Of a stretch of 21,797 nucleotides of DNA, positions 8,761 to 17,120 are shown one piece after another (the first letter of the stretch is position 1; every line of letters begins with the position of its first letter). A model generated the notes under the pieces. That model was not told the DNA's origin. It saw nothing but the letters and a program-made list of their open reading frames with translations, and made no database searches. This stretch comes from Bacteroidales bacterium UBA3382 (lineage in GTDB: Bacteria > Bacteroidota > Bacteroidia > Bacteroidales > UBA932): assembly GCA_002358965.1 (NCBI GenBank), contig DEPW01000127.1, positions 395-22,191 of the forward strand. The letters run 5' to 3'. The translations under genes and the position numbers were made by a program.

Positions 8761-9518
8761 TGGCGATAGACAAGGATCTGGTGCGACGCCGTTTCTCAAA
8801 AGCGGCGCATACTTACGACCAAGAGGCGGCCGTCCAGAAAGACATCGCCACCGAAATGTGCCGCATACTACATCACGCCGTCGGAGGACATCCAGTCTCG
8901 AGAATATTGGAAATCGGCTGCGGGACAGGAATATATACAAGCATGATACAGAAGACGCTGCATCCAGAGCGTCTCCATATCAATGACATAAGCCCCGAAA
9001 TGGGACTTATCGCAAAATCGCTCGTCCCGAATGCCGCATTCATCTGCGGCGATGCCGAAACCGTCCGTTTTCCCGACAATCTTGATTTGATCACTTCGTG
9101 TTCTGCGATGCAATGGCTCGCCGACCTTGACACCTTTCTGAAAAAATGCCACGGCTCGCTCGCACCTGGAGGCCTGCTCGTCTTCTCGACATTCGGCAAG
9201 GACAATCTGACGGAAATCAGGAGCATTACCGGAACGGGGCTCGATTACCCGACTCTGGAAGAGCTTGAAAAGGGCCTTTACGCGGCCGGGCTCAGTACGA
9301 CTTTAAGCAAACAGGAAAACATCAGAATCTGGTTCCCTTCGCCTCTCGACGCCATCAGACACCTCAAGAAGACAGGAGTAACGGCCACGGGCAAGGCATT
9401 CTGGTCCAAAGGCGATCTGGAAACATTCTGTAAAGACTTCCGCGACAGATACGGAAGGGAGGACGGTGCAGTTCCCGTCACCTATCATCCGATATTCATG
9501 GCGGCAAAAAAAGGTTAA
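8757..9518 (+). CDS. bioC: Malonyl-ACP O-methyltransferase
   Basis: 253 residues. The ATG at 8757 overlaps the bioG stop (ATGA); a second ATG follows at 8760, and in-frame ATGs at 8745 and 8715 are possible but would overlap bioG more deeply. BioC methylates the free carboxyl of malonyl-ACP with SAM, disguising it so that fatty-acid synthesis can build the pimeloyl chain. The N-terminal VRRRFSKAAHTYDQEA stretch and the SAM-binding loop ILEIGCGTGIYT (about 50-61) are typical, followed by CSAMQWLADLDTFL. PGGLLVFSTFGKDNLTEIR is a BioC hallmark. It would act with BioG on the same substrate. Confidence 0.93.
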   Translation: MMAIDKDLVRRRFSKAAHTYDQEAAVQKDIATEMCRILHHAVGGHPVSRILEIGCGTGIYTSMIQKTLHPERLHINDISPEMGLIAKSLVPNAAFICGDAETVRFPDNLDLITSCSAMQWLADLDTFLKKCHGSLAPGGLLVFSTFGKDNLTEIRSITGTGLDYPTLEELEKGLYAAGLSTTLSKQENIRIWFPSPLDAIRHLKKTGVTATGKAFWSKGDLETFCKDFRDRYGREDGAVPVTYHPIFMAAKKG

Positions 9519-9519
9519 T

Positions 9520-10203
9520 ATGACAAACGGCATCAATTTGAAAAAAAGAATCTATTTCGTCAGCGGCATCGACACCGATGCAGGAAAGAGCTACGCAACA
9601 GGCTATCTCGCCAAGACTCTCAACGCCAACGGAATGCGGACAATCACCCAGAAATTCATCCAGACAGGGAACATCGGACGCTCAGAAGACATCGAACTTC
9701 ATAGGAAAATCATGGGGACAGGCATGACAGACGAAGACAGGGACTTGCTGACTATGCCCGAAATATTTTCATACCCGGCCTCCCCTCTGCTTGCATCCGC
9801 CATAGACAAGCGCCCTATCGATTTCGCCAAGATAAACGATGCGACAAGACGGCTCGCCGGCATCTACGACATCGTACTCGTAGAGGGAGCAGGAGGCCTG
9901 ATGGTTCCCCTGACGGAAAACATGCTGACAATAGATTTCATACTCGACAGCGGATACCCTGTCATATTCGTGACATCCGGAAAATTGGGAAGCGTAAACC
10001 ATACATTGCTGAGTTTCGAAGCACTCGAAAGCCGTGGAATCGAAGTCGCCGCCGTAATGTACAATCTCTTTCCCGAAATCGGGGACACGACCATACGCGA
10101 CGACACGGAAAACTATATCCGCAAATATATGGACAGACATTTTCCTGACGCACAGTTCATTAAAGTACCGGTCATCCGACAAGAAAGAGACCAGGCCTTT
10201 TAG
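9520..10203 (+). CDS. bioD: Dethiobiotin synthetase
   Basis: 227 residues, with the ATG one base after the bioC stop. It closes the ureido ring of dethiobiotin from 7,8-diaminononanoate, CO2 and ATP. The P-loop GIDTDAGKS (residues 16-24) corresponds to GTDTxxGKT in E. coli BioD, with TQKFIQTG after it for the substrate lysine. VEGAGGLMVPL is the conserved second motif, and VIFVTSGKLGSVNHTLLSFEAL the third. It is the last gene of the bio operon; only 16 bases separate its stop from the converging guaD stop. With BioB-BioA, BioF, BioG and BioC, the pathway from malonyl-ACP to biotin is complete. Confidence 0.95.
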   Translation: MTNGINLKKRIYFVSGIDTDAGKSYATGYLAKTLNANGMRTITQKFIQTGNIGRSEDIELHRKIMGTGMTDEDRDLLTMPEIFSYPASPLLASAIDKRPIDFAKINDATRRLAGIYDIVLVEGAGGLMVPLTENMLTIDFILDSGYPVIFVTSGKLGSVNHTLLSFEALESRGIEVAAVMYNLFPEIGDTTIRDDTENYIRKYMDRHFPDAQFIKVPVIRQERDQAF

Positions 10204-10219
10204 AATCAGACGCCGGATG

Positions 10220-10687
10220 CTAATACTCGGTCTTGTCCGGCTTACTCTCCCAGTCTTCAAACGCCCTTATGGCTTCCTGAGGGAGCAGCCTTGCCGAAAC
10301 AAGCCTGCGCTGAAGCGGCGACAGTGACATTTCCCTGTATATGAATGCGTCATCGAAGCCTATCCGTGCGGCATCCTCTTTGCCATTCCCATAATACATT
10401 TTGTCCAATCTCGCCCAGTATATTGCTCCGAGGCACATCGGACATGGCTCGCATGATGTGTATATCTCACATCCTGACAAATCGAACCGGCCCAAAGCCT
10501 TACACGCCGCCCTTATCGCACAGACCTCTGCATGTGCGGTTGAGTCATTGTCAGGGACAACCCTGTTAGTACCGGTAGCTATTATCTCTCCGTCACGGGC
10601 TATCACGGCCCCGAACGGGCCGCCGCCTGCCTTGACATTTTCGATAGAAAGCTCTATCGCCTTACGCATCAGTTCTTCCTTAGTCAT
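10220..10687 (-). CDS. guaD: Guanine deaminase family (cytidine-deaminase fold)
   Basis: 155 residues. It is a zinc-dependent deaminase with the motif TAHAEV (His52, Glu54) and the zinc cysteines of SCEPCPMC (Cys82, Cys85). The sequence follows Bacillus subtilis guanine deaminase closely from end to end: GGPFGAVI near the N-terminus, LGAIYWAR, GFDDAFIY and a C-terminus ending in K-x-E-Y. The enzyme turns guanine into xanthine and ammonia. TadA-type tRNA adenosine deaminase is the main alternative, but the GFDD segment and the C-terminal tail favour GuaD. It is monocistronic and convergent with bioD. Confidence 0.87.
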   Translation of the reverse strand: MTKEELMRKAIELSIENVKAGGGPFGAVIARDGEIIATGTNRVVPDNDSTAHAEVCAIRAACKALGRFDLSGCEIYTSCEPCPMCLGAIYWARLDKMYYGNGKEDAARIGFDDAFIYREMSLSPLQRRLVSARLLPQEAIRAFEDWESKPDKTEY

Positions 10688-10694
10688 AACTCGA

Positions 10695-10702
10695 CAAAGT
10701 TA
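10695..10702 (-). promoter_or_regulatory. -7 element of the guaD promoter
   Basis: On the minus strand TAACTTTG matches TAnnTTTG and ends only 7 bases before the guaD ATG at 10687, so the transcript would be nearly leaderless. A matching -33 box is not clear; upstream lies an A8/T5 tract (10723-10735 region). Confidence 0.5.
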
Positions 10703-10783
10703 ACAATTTCCCCCTGCGGAAGAAAAATTTTTTTTGCACAAAATACTTAATCTTTGCGCCTACAGAGAGGGTATACAAAATAA

Positions 10784-10809
10784 GAGGCCGCATCGACTGA
10801 CACGGCCTC
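10784..10809 (-). terminator. Terminator hairpin of the large lipoprotein gene
   Basis: GAGGCCG (10784-10790) and CGGCCTC (10803-10809) form a 7-bp GC-rich stem with a 12-base loop. On the minus strand it is followed by TTATTTTG, a moderate U-tract. It lies 29 bases beyond the stop of the lipoprotein gene. Confidence 0.7.
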
Positions 10810-10837
10810 AAATCAATTGTTAAGCTATCTTACACAG

Positions 10838-13800
10838 TTACCTGCTGATAGGGCTGTAAGCGATTGGATACCAGAGCTCTTTCTCGCCATAAGCATGCTT
10901 GAGCGTAAGCTTGATCCACAAGTGGCAGGTAGTAGTCAACGACTGACCTGTGTTGTTGGTTACTGTAAGTTCACCAGTCTCGGCGTTGAACTCAACCTCG
11001 AAGTGGCACTCTTCGACTGTCGACATCTTAAGTCTGTCGGTCTCGTCGTTAGCGTCGAGGCTTGGATCTACCACGATGTTGAAACCGTCCTCTTCCTGTA
11101 CTTCGAGTACATCGACAAGGATATTGTCAGCATCCCAAGCATAGTCCTCTACCCTGTAGTAAGCATACTTCGCATCAGTATCGACAGGCATATTCTGGAA
11201 GTCTACAACTCCCTGAGGCTGTCCGTGAGGAAGTGTGATAGTCTGGCTGTTCATGTTGACATCCTTGAATTCGCCTTCAACTTCAGGGAATGGGATATCG
11301 ACAGGTGACATGAACCAGATATCAAAGCTGTGTACTGGATAATAGTTCCACTCGTTGATCCTTGTCCATACATTCACAGCTACAGTCTTGCGCTCTGCAC
11401 CGTTCTCGAGTTCCTCGACATCGTTAACGAGCATCTTAGAGCCTTCATAGTCCTTAGTCTCGAAATCAGACAGACGGGCTGTGAAAGTAGCAGGTGCGCT
11501 TGTGTACCAAGGATTTACAGGAGTATCGAACCAAACTGTGGATTCGCCCTGACCTGCTCTGCGCAGATAGTGACCGTCGGAGTTAGTGAACATGCCCCAG
11601 TCAGAAGGCAGGCTTGCGAATGTGTAATCGAACGGCAGACCAGGCTGCGCAGTTGCGAACTGCATATCCCACCTGCGGCACTTCCAGAGATCTTCAAGGT
11701 TGATCTCCCTTTCAGCGTAAGCTGCTATCTGATCAGCTGTAGGGATGATGTTGGTAATGAAGTTGTTACCGTTTTCATCATTTGCATTGAAGAGGCTGTA
11801 CATGTTGAAGTTGTACCTTACGAACTCTGCAACGCCAGGGTTGGTATTGGTCCTGTCACTGTAACCTACCGGGTCGATTTCAGCAAGGGTATGTCCTTCC
11901 TGATCCGTCCAGCTCAAAGTATTGTTCCAACCGTAAATCTTAGGAAGGTCTTCGAGAGTGATTACGAGTTCGAGTTCGAATGTAATGTCACCAGCATACT
12001 CTTCCATGTCGGAACGAGGCGAGATGATGATAGTTACAGACTTGGTAACGCTGCCGTTCTCGAGGATCTCATCGATAACATTTCCGAGTTCGGCGATAGT
12101 GTAAGTCCATGTAATTACCGGAGTAGCTGCAGTGTAATCTGTTGCTGTCCAATCGAATGTTACATTGGCTTTTCCGTTAACCTGATATGAGAACATACCG
12201 CCATCGGTACGATAGTACTTCTGGAAGTCTTCGAATGAAACGCCTGCAGGTACGCCTTCTTCGTTTACTTTACCGATGTTGTTGAGGATATCCTCCTGGA
12301 TATCAGCCCAGTCGAGTATGTTGACGAAGTCAACGCAACCGAGGAGACCGTTGAATGTGTGAACTGCACCGAGGTCTACTTCAGGGATAAGTTTGTTCTT
12401 GAACCTGAGTTTGAACCACTGTACATCAACGATAGCGTCTTCGTTGTTGGTATCGATAATTTCAACGCGGATTACAGGGAAGGCCTGATCGAATTCATCC
12501 TGTCCTTCCGGAATCGACGAAGTAACGGTAGTCTTGGCATCATCTGTAAATTTGATGAACTGCTGCTGGTTAACGCCATCGTACAAGTTTTCGGCAGTAG
12601 GGATTTCGAAACGGAATTCGAGACCTGAAGCTGCAAGATCTTCTTCAGTAAGCTCTTTAATAGTTAGATCGCCCATTTCACGCGAATACATACATGCTGC
12701 AACCAATGTAGTAAGGTCAATCTCACCGCCGAAGTCAAGTACCTTTACAGGCGCTGCTGCAATAGCGTCAGCATAAGTAAGGCTGTATGATGCCGGCTGG
12801 TCTTCCGTGCACTCGACAGCAGCTGGTTTGATATGAATTCCAGAAGTCCTTTCGAGCATAGCCGAATACTCTGAAGTCACATAAGCCTCAGTCTCGCCGT
12901 CATAAAGCAGGTCGCTTGCGATTTCAAGACGGAGAGCTGCGGTATGGATATAATATTCATTCTCCCAAAGTGCATCACCGGTCTCCTCTATCAGAGATTC
13001 ACCGCTGTTCTTAACAACATAGACTTCGAGTTCGTTCGTCTCTTCGTTGACTTCATAGCTTACCACCTTGAGGGAAACATTGCCTGGAGCCTTTGTAATC
13101 ACCTGTGCCAGTTCGATCAGATACTCGGCGTTTGCGATACCGTCGGTAGTCACATGTGCAGGAGAGAGGTGATAGCGCAATTTGGTAGCCGCACCCGGAG
13201 CAGAGAAATATTCATCACGGTTGATCTCTGCCAATTCGGTCTCAGGATCGAGAGTTATGGTCGGATATGAAACGGACTCGAGCCAGAATGCAGGTACGCC
13301 GTCGAGATAGAGTTCCGGAATCAGGGAAACAGAAGTAAGGCGGCTGCCTATCTTTTCCTCAAGACCTATGAGGGCCCCGTTGATATCACTGATCTTATCA
13401 TCTATGTCGTCTATCCTAAGGTTGATGTCAGCAATGTCGTCCTTAAGATCGATATATTTGTCCTCGAGGTCCTTCTTCACTTCTTCGATGCTTGCATTGA
13501 ACTCTTTTTCCATTTCAGCAAGCTCGGTAGTGAAATACTCTCTCAAAGCCTGGTCAAGAAGCTCTATCTCGTCGCTGATCTTATTGAGGAGCTCCTCTTT
13601 GACTGCCTGGTCGCCCGCAGCGATTGCAGATTCAAGTTCGCTCTTCAGTGTCTCGAGCTTCTGCTCAACCAACTCTTTGTAATCGTTGAGAGCGCTCTCG
13701 ACAGCTGCGACTTCTCCGTAAAGATCCTCTATCAGGCTGTCGATGCGAATAATATCGCCCTGGATATCGGCGATAAGACCGTTGATCGAATCAATCTGGG

Positions 13801-14551
13801 CTTCGAAGTCGGCCCTGAGCGAGTCAATCCTGCCTGTCAGATCAGTGATGTCCTTGTCATGCTGTGCTGCAAGGTCGGTAAGGTCGTTCCTGAGGGATTC
13901 AAGCTCTTTGCCTGCTTTCTCGATGAATGCTTTAACCTCGTCCCTGTAGTCTTCCAATGCTTTCAGCCTCGACTCGGCAAGCGCTTGGAATGCGAGAAGA
14001 TCGTTAATCTGCCCGCCCATCTTCTCTACTTCCTCTTTGAGAGTGTTGAGGTCAGACGCTACGCCTTCGATACGGCTTGAAAGCTCTTTGATCTTCTCTT
14101 CGAGCTCGCCTCTGAGGGCGCTGATTTCCTGATCTGTATATGTCTTGGCATCACTCAAAACCCGCTCAAGATCTTCCTGGATTTCTGCCAAAACCTCTGC
14201 CTTTGCTGCTGCTGCTGCTTCCTTTGCCGCATTGTCCGCATATTCCTTAGCTGCGTTCAAAGCATCTTCGGCCAAGCGTTCAGCTTCTTTTATTGCTGCG
14301 GCCTGAGCTGCCTGAGCGGCAGCATCAGCATACTCCTTGGCTGCCTTTTCGGCGGCGTCAGCATACTGCTGTGCCTCTTCCCTGAGGGAATTGATAGCAT
14401 CCGTGAGGGCCTGGTTCTGCTCTTCGAGAGCGGCGGTCAGATCGTCACGGACCTTGTTGATGTCATCGGTGTAGTCCTTCTGACACCCAAAGAAAGTCAG
14501 TGCTGCACCAAAAGATGCAATCAACATAACTTTTCTCAAGAAACCTTTCAT
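10838..14551 (-). CDS. Giant coiled-coil lipoprotein, probably surface exposed; function unknown
   Basis: 1237 residues. The N-terminus MKGFLRKVMLIASFGAALTF is a lipoprotein signal peptide ending in a lipobox-like F-F-G-C, so Cys23 would be lipidated. Acidic residues follow soon after (QKDYTDD), loosely like Bacteroidetes surface-export signals. Residues about 27-405 are almost entirely helical heptads: first an alanine-rich part (about 60-120, repeats like AAKEYAD), then Leu/Ile heptads such as LTGRIDSLRADFEAQIDSI. At about 405 the protein switches to a beta-rich region of some 830 residues with many Thr, Tyr, Trp and Asn and no recognised catalytic motif. I do not recognise the family of this part. 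Short coiled-coil N-termini of Bacteroidetes lipoproteins are sometimes labelled DUF4988 or 'PL29 lyase N-terminal', and this may be an enlarged relative. An adhesin, S-layer-like protein or antigen is possible. The ATG at 14551 follows a very A/T-rich leader. Confidence 0.85.
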   Translation of the reverse strand: MKGFLRKVMLIASFGAALTFFGCQKDYTDDINKVRDDLTAALEEQNQALTDAINSLREEAQQYADAAEKAAKEYADAAAQAAQAAAIKEAERLAEDALNAAKEYADNAAKEAAAAAKAEVLAEIQEDLERVLSDAKTYTDQEISALRGELEEKIKELSSRIEGVASDLNTLKEEVEKMGGQINDLLAFQALAESRLKALEDYRDEVKAFIEKAGKELESLRNDLTDLAAQHDKDITDLTGRIDSLRADFEAQIDSINGLIADIQGDIIRIDSLIEDLYGEVAAVESALNDYKELVEQKLETLKSELESAIAAGDQAVKEELLNKISDEIELLDQALREYFTTELAEMEKEFNASIEEVKKDLEDKYIDLKDDIADINLRIDDIDDKISDINGALIGLEEKIGSRLTSVSLIPELYLDGVPAFWLESVSYPTITLDPETELAEINRDEYFSAPGAATKLRYHLSPAHVTTDGIANAEYLIELAQVITKAPGNVSLKVVSYEVNEETNELEVYVVKNSGESLIEETGDALWENEYYIHTAALRLEIASDLLYDGETEAYVTSEYSAMLERTSGIHIKPAAVECTEDQPASYSLTYADAIAAAPVKVLDFGGEIDLTTLVAACMYSREMGDLTIKELTEEDLAASGLEFRFEIPTAENLYDGVNQQQFIKFTDDAKTTVTSSIPEGQDEFDQAFPVIRVEIIDTNNEDAIVDVQWFKLRFKNKLIPEVDLGAVHTFNGLLGCVDFVNILDWADIQEDILNNIGKVNEEGVPAGVSFEDFQKYYRTDGGMFSYQVNGKANVTFDWTATDYTAATPVITWTYTIAELGNVIDEILENGSVTKSVTIIISPRSDMEEYAGDITFELELVITLEDLPKIYGWNNTLSWTDQEGHTLAEIDPVGYSDRTNTNPGVAEFVRYNFNMYSLFNANDENGNNFITNIIPTADQIAAYAEREINLEDLWKCRRWDMQFATAQPGLPFDYTFASLPSDWGMFTNSDGHYLRRAGQGESTVWFDTPVNPWYTSAPATFTARLSDFETKDYEGSKMLVNDVEELENGAERKTVAVNVWTRINEWNYYPVHSFDIWFMSPVDIPFPEVEGEFKDVNMNSQTITLPHGQPQGVVDFQNMPVDTDAKYAYYRVEDYAWDADNILVDVLEVQEEDGFNIVVDPSLDANDETDRLKMSTVEECHFEVEFNAETGELTVTNNTGQSLTTTCHLWIKLTLKHAYGEKELWYPIAYSPISR

Positions 14552-14702
14552 AACGATAAATTTAATTTAAAAAGTTAATTATTAATAAAAAATAAAATAA
14601 ATTACTCGACTGCAAATCATAGGTTTATAACCGGATTTCATTGTCGTTTAAGGTTGAACATCTCTGTTTTTCGATATAACTCTCCTTTTATTATGTCATA
14701 AT
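14552..14702 (-). promoter_or_regulatory. Long A/T-rich 5' leader of the lipoprotein gene
   Basis: From the inferred start site near 14702 to the ATG at 14551 the leader is about 150 nt. Its last 55 nt (14552-14606) are almost pure A/T, a common feature of well-translated Bacteroidetes mRNAs that lack a Shine-Dalgarno. A 7-codon open frame (MFNLKRQ) lies at 14638-14661 on the minus strand, but it lacks a well-placed ribosome-binding site, so a leader-peptide role is speculative. Confidence 0.45.
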
Positions 14703-14708
14703 ACTTCG

Positions 14709-14739
14709 CAAATGTATAAGAAATTTCTTTCACCACAAA
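14709..14739 (-). promoter_or_regulatory. Bacteroidetes-type promoter of the lipoprotein gene
   Basis: On the minus strand TTTG (complement of 14736-14739) is followed after exactly 19 nt by TACATTTG (complement of 14709-14716). Both boxes and the spacing match the sigma-ABfr consensus. It reads towards the lipoprotein gene. Confidence 0.78.
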
Positions 14740-14750
14740 ATTTTTTCGTC

Positions 14751-14770
14751 TTTTTTTTTTACCCCCCCCC
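14751..14770. repeat. Homopolymer block T10-A-C9
   Basis: Ten T (14751-14760), one A, then nine C (14762-14770) stand 11 bases upstream of the -33 box of the lipoprotein promoter; on that strand it reads G9-T-A10. Runs of this length are prone to polymerase slippage. The rest of the 14740-14998 gap holds no supported gene; a 76-codon frame (14638-14868, minus) crosses the block and the promoter and looks like chance. Confidence 0.8.
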
Positions 14771-14998
14771 ATGACCGGCAAAAGTGTTATCGACAAAAGC
14801 CCCCGGGCATTTCCAGTACGGTTTTCAATGAACCGGGAAATCCCGGAAAGACGCACCTCCGTAATCACTCCTTATATATAATATGCTCCTGCACGGCATG
14901 CGGAACAGCGACAAAAAACATGTCACGACTTGACTTATTCGAAAAAAAATCTGAAATTTGGAACTCCGCTTTGATTATTAAAGAACATTGACAATACC

Positions 14999-16018
14999 AT
15001 GGGCATAAACAACCAATTGAGATTAGACCGCGGAACAGAATGTGCCGTAATAGGATACGGAAGTTGGGCGACCGCAATTGTAAAAGTATTGTGCGAAAAC
15101 GAGGGCACTGTCCACTGGAACATAAGGAATCCTGAAATCATCGAATCCGTCACTAAATACGGATACAACTGCAAATATGTCAGAGATGCCGAACTTGACA
15201 GGAACAGACTGCATGTCTCGCCTGACATCAACGAGACAATCGAAAATGCCGGCATCGTATTCCTCGCCATGCCGTCGGCGTTCATCAAGACATTCCTTCA
15301 GGACCTCAAGGTATCGCTCGATGACAAATTCATAGTCTCAGCGATAAAAGGCATAGTGCAGGGGGACTACAAGACCCCTACCGAATACATGCACGACAAG
15401 TACATCATACCTTTCAAACGCATGGGCATCATCACAGGGCCGACACATGCCGAAGAGGTGTCCGCAAAGAAACTTTCATACCTTACCATCGTATGCTCGG
15501 ATGACTTCAACGCCGGCATCATAGGCAGGAAACTGTCCACTCCGTACATGCACCTTACATATTCGAGCGACATCTATGGAGCCGAATATGCCTCAATATT
15601 GAAAAACATCTACGCCATCGCCGTGGGGATATCCGTCGGACTGGGCTACGGAGACAATTTCAGAGCCGTGCTGATATCCAATTGCTCGAAAGAAATGAGG
15701 GAGTTCCTCAACGAGAGCTATCCGTACACGAGGGACACGAGCATCTCGGCATACCTGGGAGATTTGCTGGTGACCTGCTATTCGACATTAAGCCGCAACA
15801 GAAGACTCGGGCTGCTCATAGGCAAAGGATGCAGCGTCAAGTCCGCGCTGAACGAGATGACGATGATCGCCGAAGGCTACTTCGCCTCCGACTGCATCAG
15901 GCACATCAACATGAGGCACAGGATATACATGCCGATAGCGGACACCGTCCACGACATACTCTACAACGGCAAGTCCGCCCGAAAGGCGATGAGCGAGCTT
16001 GAACGATACCTCGAATGA
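14999..16018 (+). CDS. gpsA: Glycerol-3-phosphate dehydrogenase [NAD(P)+]
   Basis: 339 residues. The enzyme makes sn-glycerol-3-phosphate from dihydroxyacetone phosphate for membrane phospholipids. The N-terminal Rossmann motif GYGSWATAI (residues 19-27) is the family's GxGxWxTA, FLAMPSAF and SAIKGI follow, and the catalytic lysine is K202 in LKNIYAIAVGISVGLGYGDNFRA. The C-terminal helical domain (LGDLLVTCYSTLSRNRRLGLLIGKG) is complete, and the length is normal. The ATG at 14999 is the first in frame and lies 10 residues before conserved sequence. Its promoter is not obvious in the 130 bases upstream. It converges on prfA with a 6-base gap. Confidence 0.95.
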   Translation: MGINNQLRLDRGTECAVIGYGSWATAIVKVLCENEGTVHWNIRNPEIIESVTKYGYNCKYVRDAELDRNRLHVSPDINETIENAGIVFLAMPSAFIKTFLQDLKVSLDDKFIVSAIKGIVQGDYKTPTEYMHDKYIIPFKRMGIITGPTHAEEVSAKKLSYLTIVCSDDFNAGIIGRKLSTPYMHLTYSSDIYGAEYASILKNIYAIAVGISVGLGYGDNFRAVLISNCSKEMREFLNESYPYTRDTSISAYLGDLLVTCYSTLSRNRRLGLLIGKGCSVKSALNEMTMIAEGYFASDCIRHINMRHRIYMPIADTVHDILYNGKSARKAMSELERYLE

Positions 16019-16024
16019 CAGGCA

Positions 16025-17110
16025 TCATTCGCCTGCCGCCTTTAGCCTCTCGGCATTTTCAGCGATTGTCAACTGGTCTATGAGTTCCTGGATATTGCCG
16101 TCCATGAAAGACGGCAGGTTGTACATCGTATAGTTGATCCTGTGATCGGTAACGCGCGATTGGGGATAATTGTAAGTACGGATCTTCGCCGAACGGTCGC
16201 CGGTCGACACCATGGTCTTGCGCTTTGCGGAAATCTCGTCAAGGTATTTCTGATATTCAAGGTTGTACAAGCGCGTACGGAGTTCGTTCAGAGCCTTGTC
16301 GAAATTCTTCAGCTGCGACTTTTCGTCCTGGCATTGCACCACTATGCCGGTAGGAATATGGGTAAGCCTGATAGCGGAATAAGTCGTATTTACCGATTGC
16401 CCTCCCGGACCTGAAGAGCAGAAGGTATCTTTGCGGATATCGTTCATGTTCAGCTCTATGTCGAATTCCTCGGCCTCGGGAAGGACCGCCACCGATGCGG
16501 CCGAAGTATGGACACGCCCCTGAGTTTCCGTCTGCGGCACGCGTTGCACGCGGTGAACCCCCGACTCATATTTCAGGACGCCGTACACACCTTCGCCTAT
16601 CACTTTGAATATTATTTCCTTAAAACCGCCTACGGCCCCTTCCGACTGGGAAGTGACTTCGATACGCCATCCTCTGCGTTCGATATATTTCGAATACATA
16701 CGGAAAAGGTCTCCTGCAAATATGGCGCTCTCGTCCCCTCCCGTACCTCCGCGGATTTCGACTATGGCGTTCTTACCGTCCTGAGGGTCTTTCGGAATCA
16801 GCAGGAGCTTGATCTCTTCCTCCATTTCCGGGATCTTCGGTTCGACTTCCGCCAGAGACTCCCTTGCGAGCTCTTTCAAATCTTCATCCTTCTCGTTGGC
16901 CATTATGTCTTTGGCCATCTCATATTCTTCGATTATTTTTTTGTATCTTTCGCCTGCATTGATCACAGGTTCCAATTCTTTATATTCGCGGTTCAGCTGC
17001 ACATACCGTTTCATGTCAGCTATCACATCGGGGGATGCGAGTTCTTTCTGGAGCGACTGGAACTTTTCTTTCAGACCGTCGATCTTCTCTATGATGGAAT
17101 AATCTGCCAT
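16025..17110 (-). CDS. prfA: Peptide chain release factor 1
   Basis: 361 residues. RF1 reads UAA and UAG stop codons in the ribosomal A site and triggers peptide release. The GGQ motif is at 236-238 (SSGPGGQSVN), and the PxT codon-reading tripeptide is P192-Q193-T194 in RVPQTETQGRVHTSA, where E. coli has PAT. RGGTGGDESAIFAGDLFRMY marks domain 2 of RF1. No frameshift is present, unlike many RF2 genes. It is the last gene of the mazG-tcdA-acyltransferase-prfA group, with 10 bases between it and the gene upstream. Confidence 0.97.
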   Translation of the reverse strand: MADYSIIEKIDGLKEKFQSLQKELASPDVIADMKRYVQLNREYKELEPVINAGERYKKIIEEYEMAKDIMANEKDEDLKELARESLAEVEPKIPEMEEEIKLLLIPKDPQDGKNAIVEIRGGTGGDESAIFAGDLFRMYSKYIERRGWRIEVTSQSEGAVGGFKEIIFKVIGEGVYGVLKYESGVHRVQRVPQTETQGRVHTSAASVAVLPEAEEFDIELNMNDIRKDTFCSSGPGGQSVNTTYSAIRLTHIPTGIVVQCQDEKSQLKNFDKALNELRTRLYNLEYQKYLDEISAKRKTMVSTGDRSAKIRTYNYPQSRVTDHRINYTMYNLPSFMDGNIQELIDQLTIAENAERLKAAGE

Positions 17111-17120
17111 TTACCTTGAA

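Noticed and set aside
10212..10241. Inverted repeat GCCGGA / TCCGGC between bioD and guaD as a bidirectional terminator
   Set aside because: Only 6 bp with an 18-base loop and no T-run on either side; it also overlaps the end of guaD.
10733..10756. Plus-strand promoter-like words TTTG and TAATCTTTG
   Set aside because: The spacing is too short (about 11 nt), the -7 box has one base too many, and only antisense sequence lies downstream.
11330..12190. 286-codon plus-strand frame inside the lipoprotein gene
   Set aside because: Antisense shadow of a well-supported long gene, cysteine-rich with no signal or motif.
14638..14868. 76-codon minus-strand frame upstream of the lipoprotein gene
   Set aside because: It runs through the T10-A-C9 block and both promoter boxes and has no family likeness. 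Most likely chance.
16019..16035. CAGGC / GCCTG hairpin between gpsA and prfA as a terminator
   Set aside because: A 5-bp stem over the prfA stop codon without a T-tract; too weak to call.
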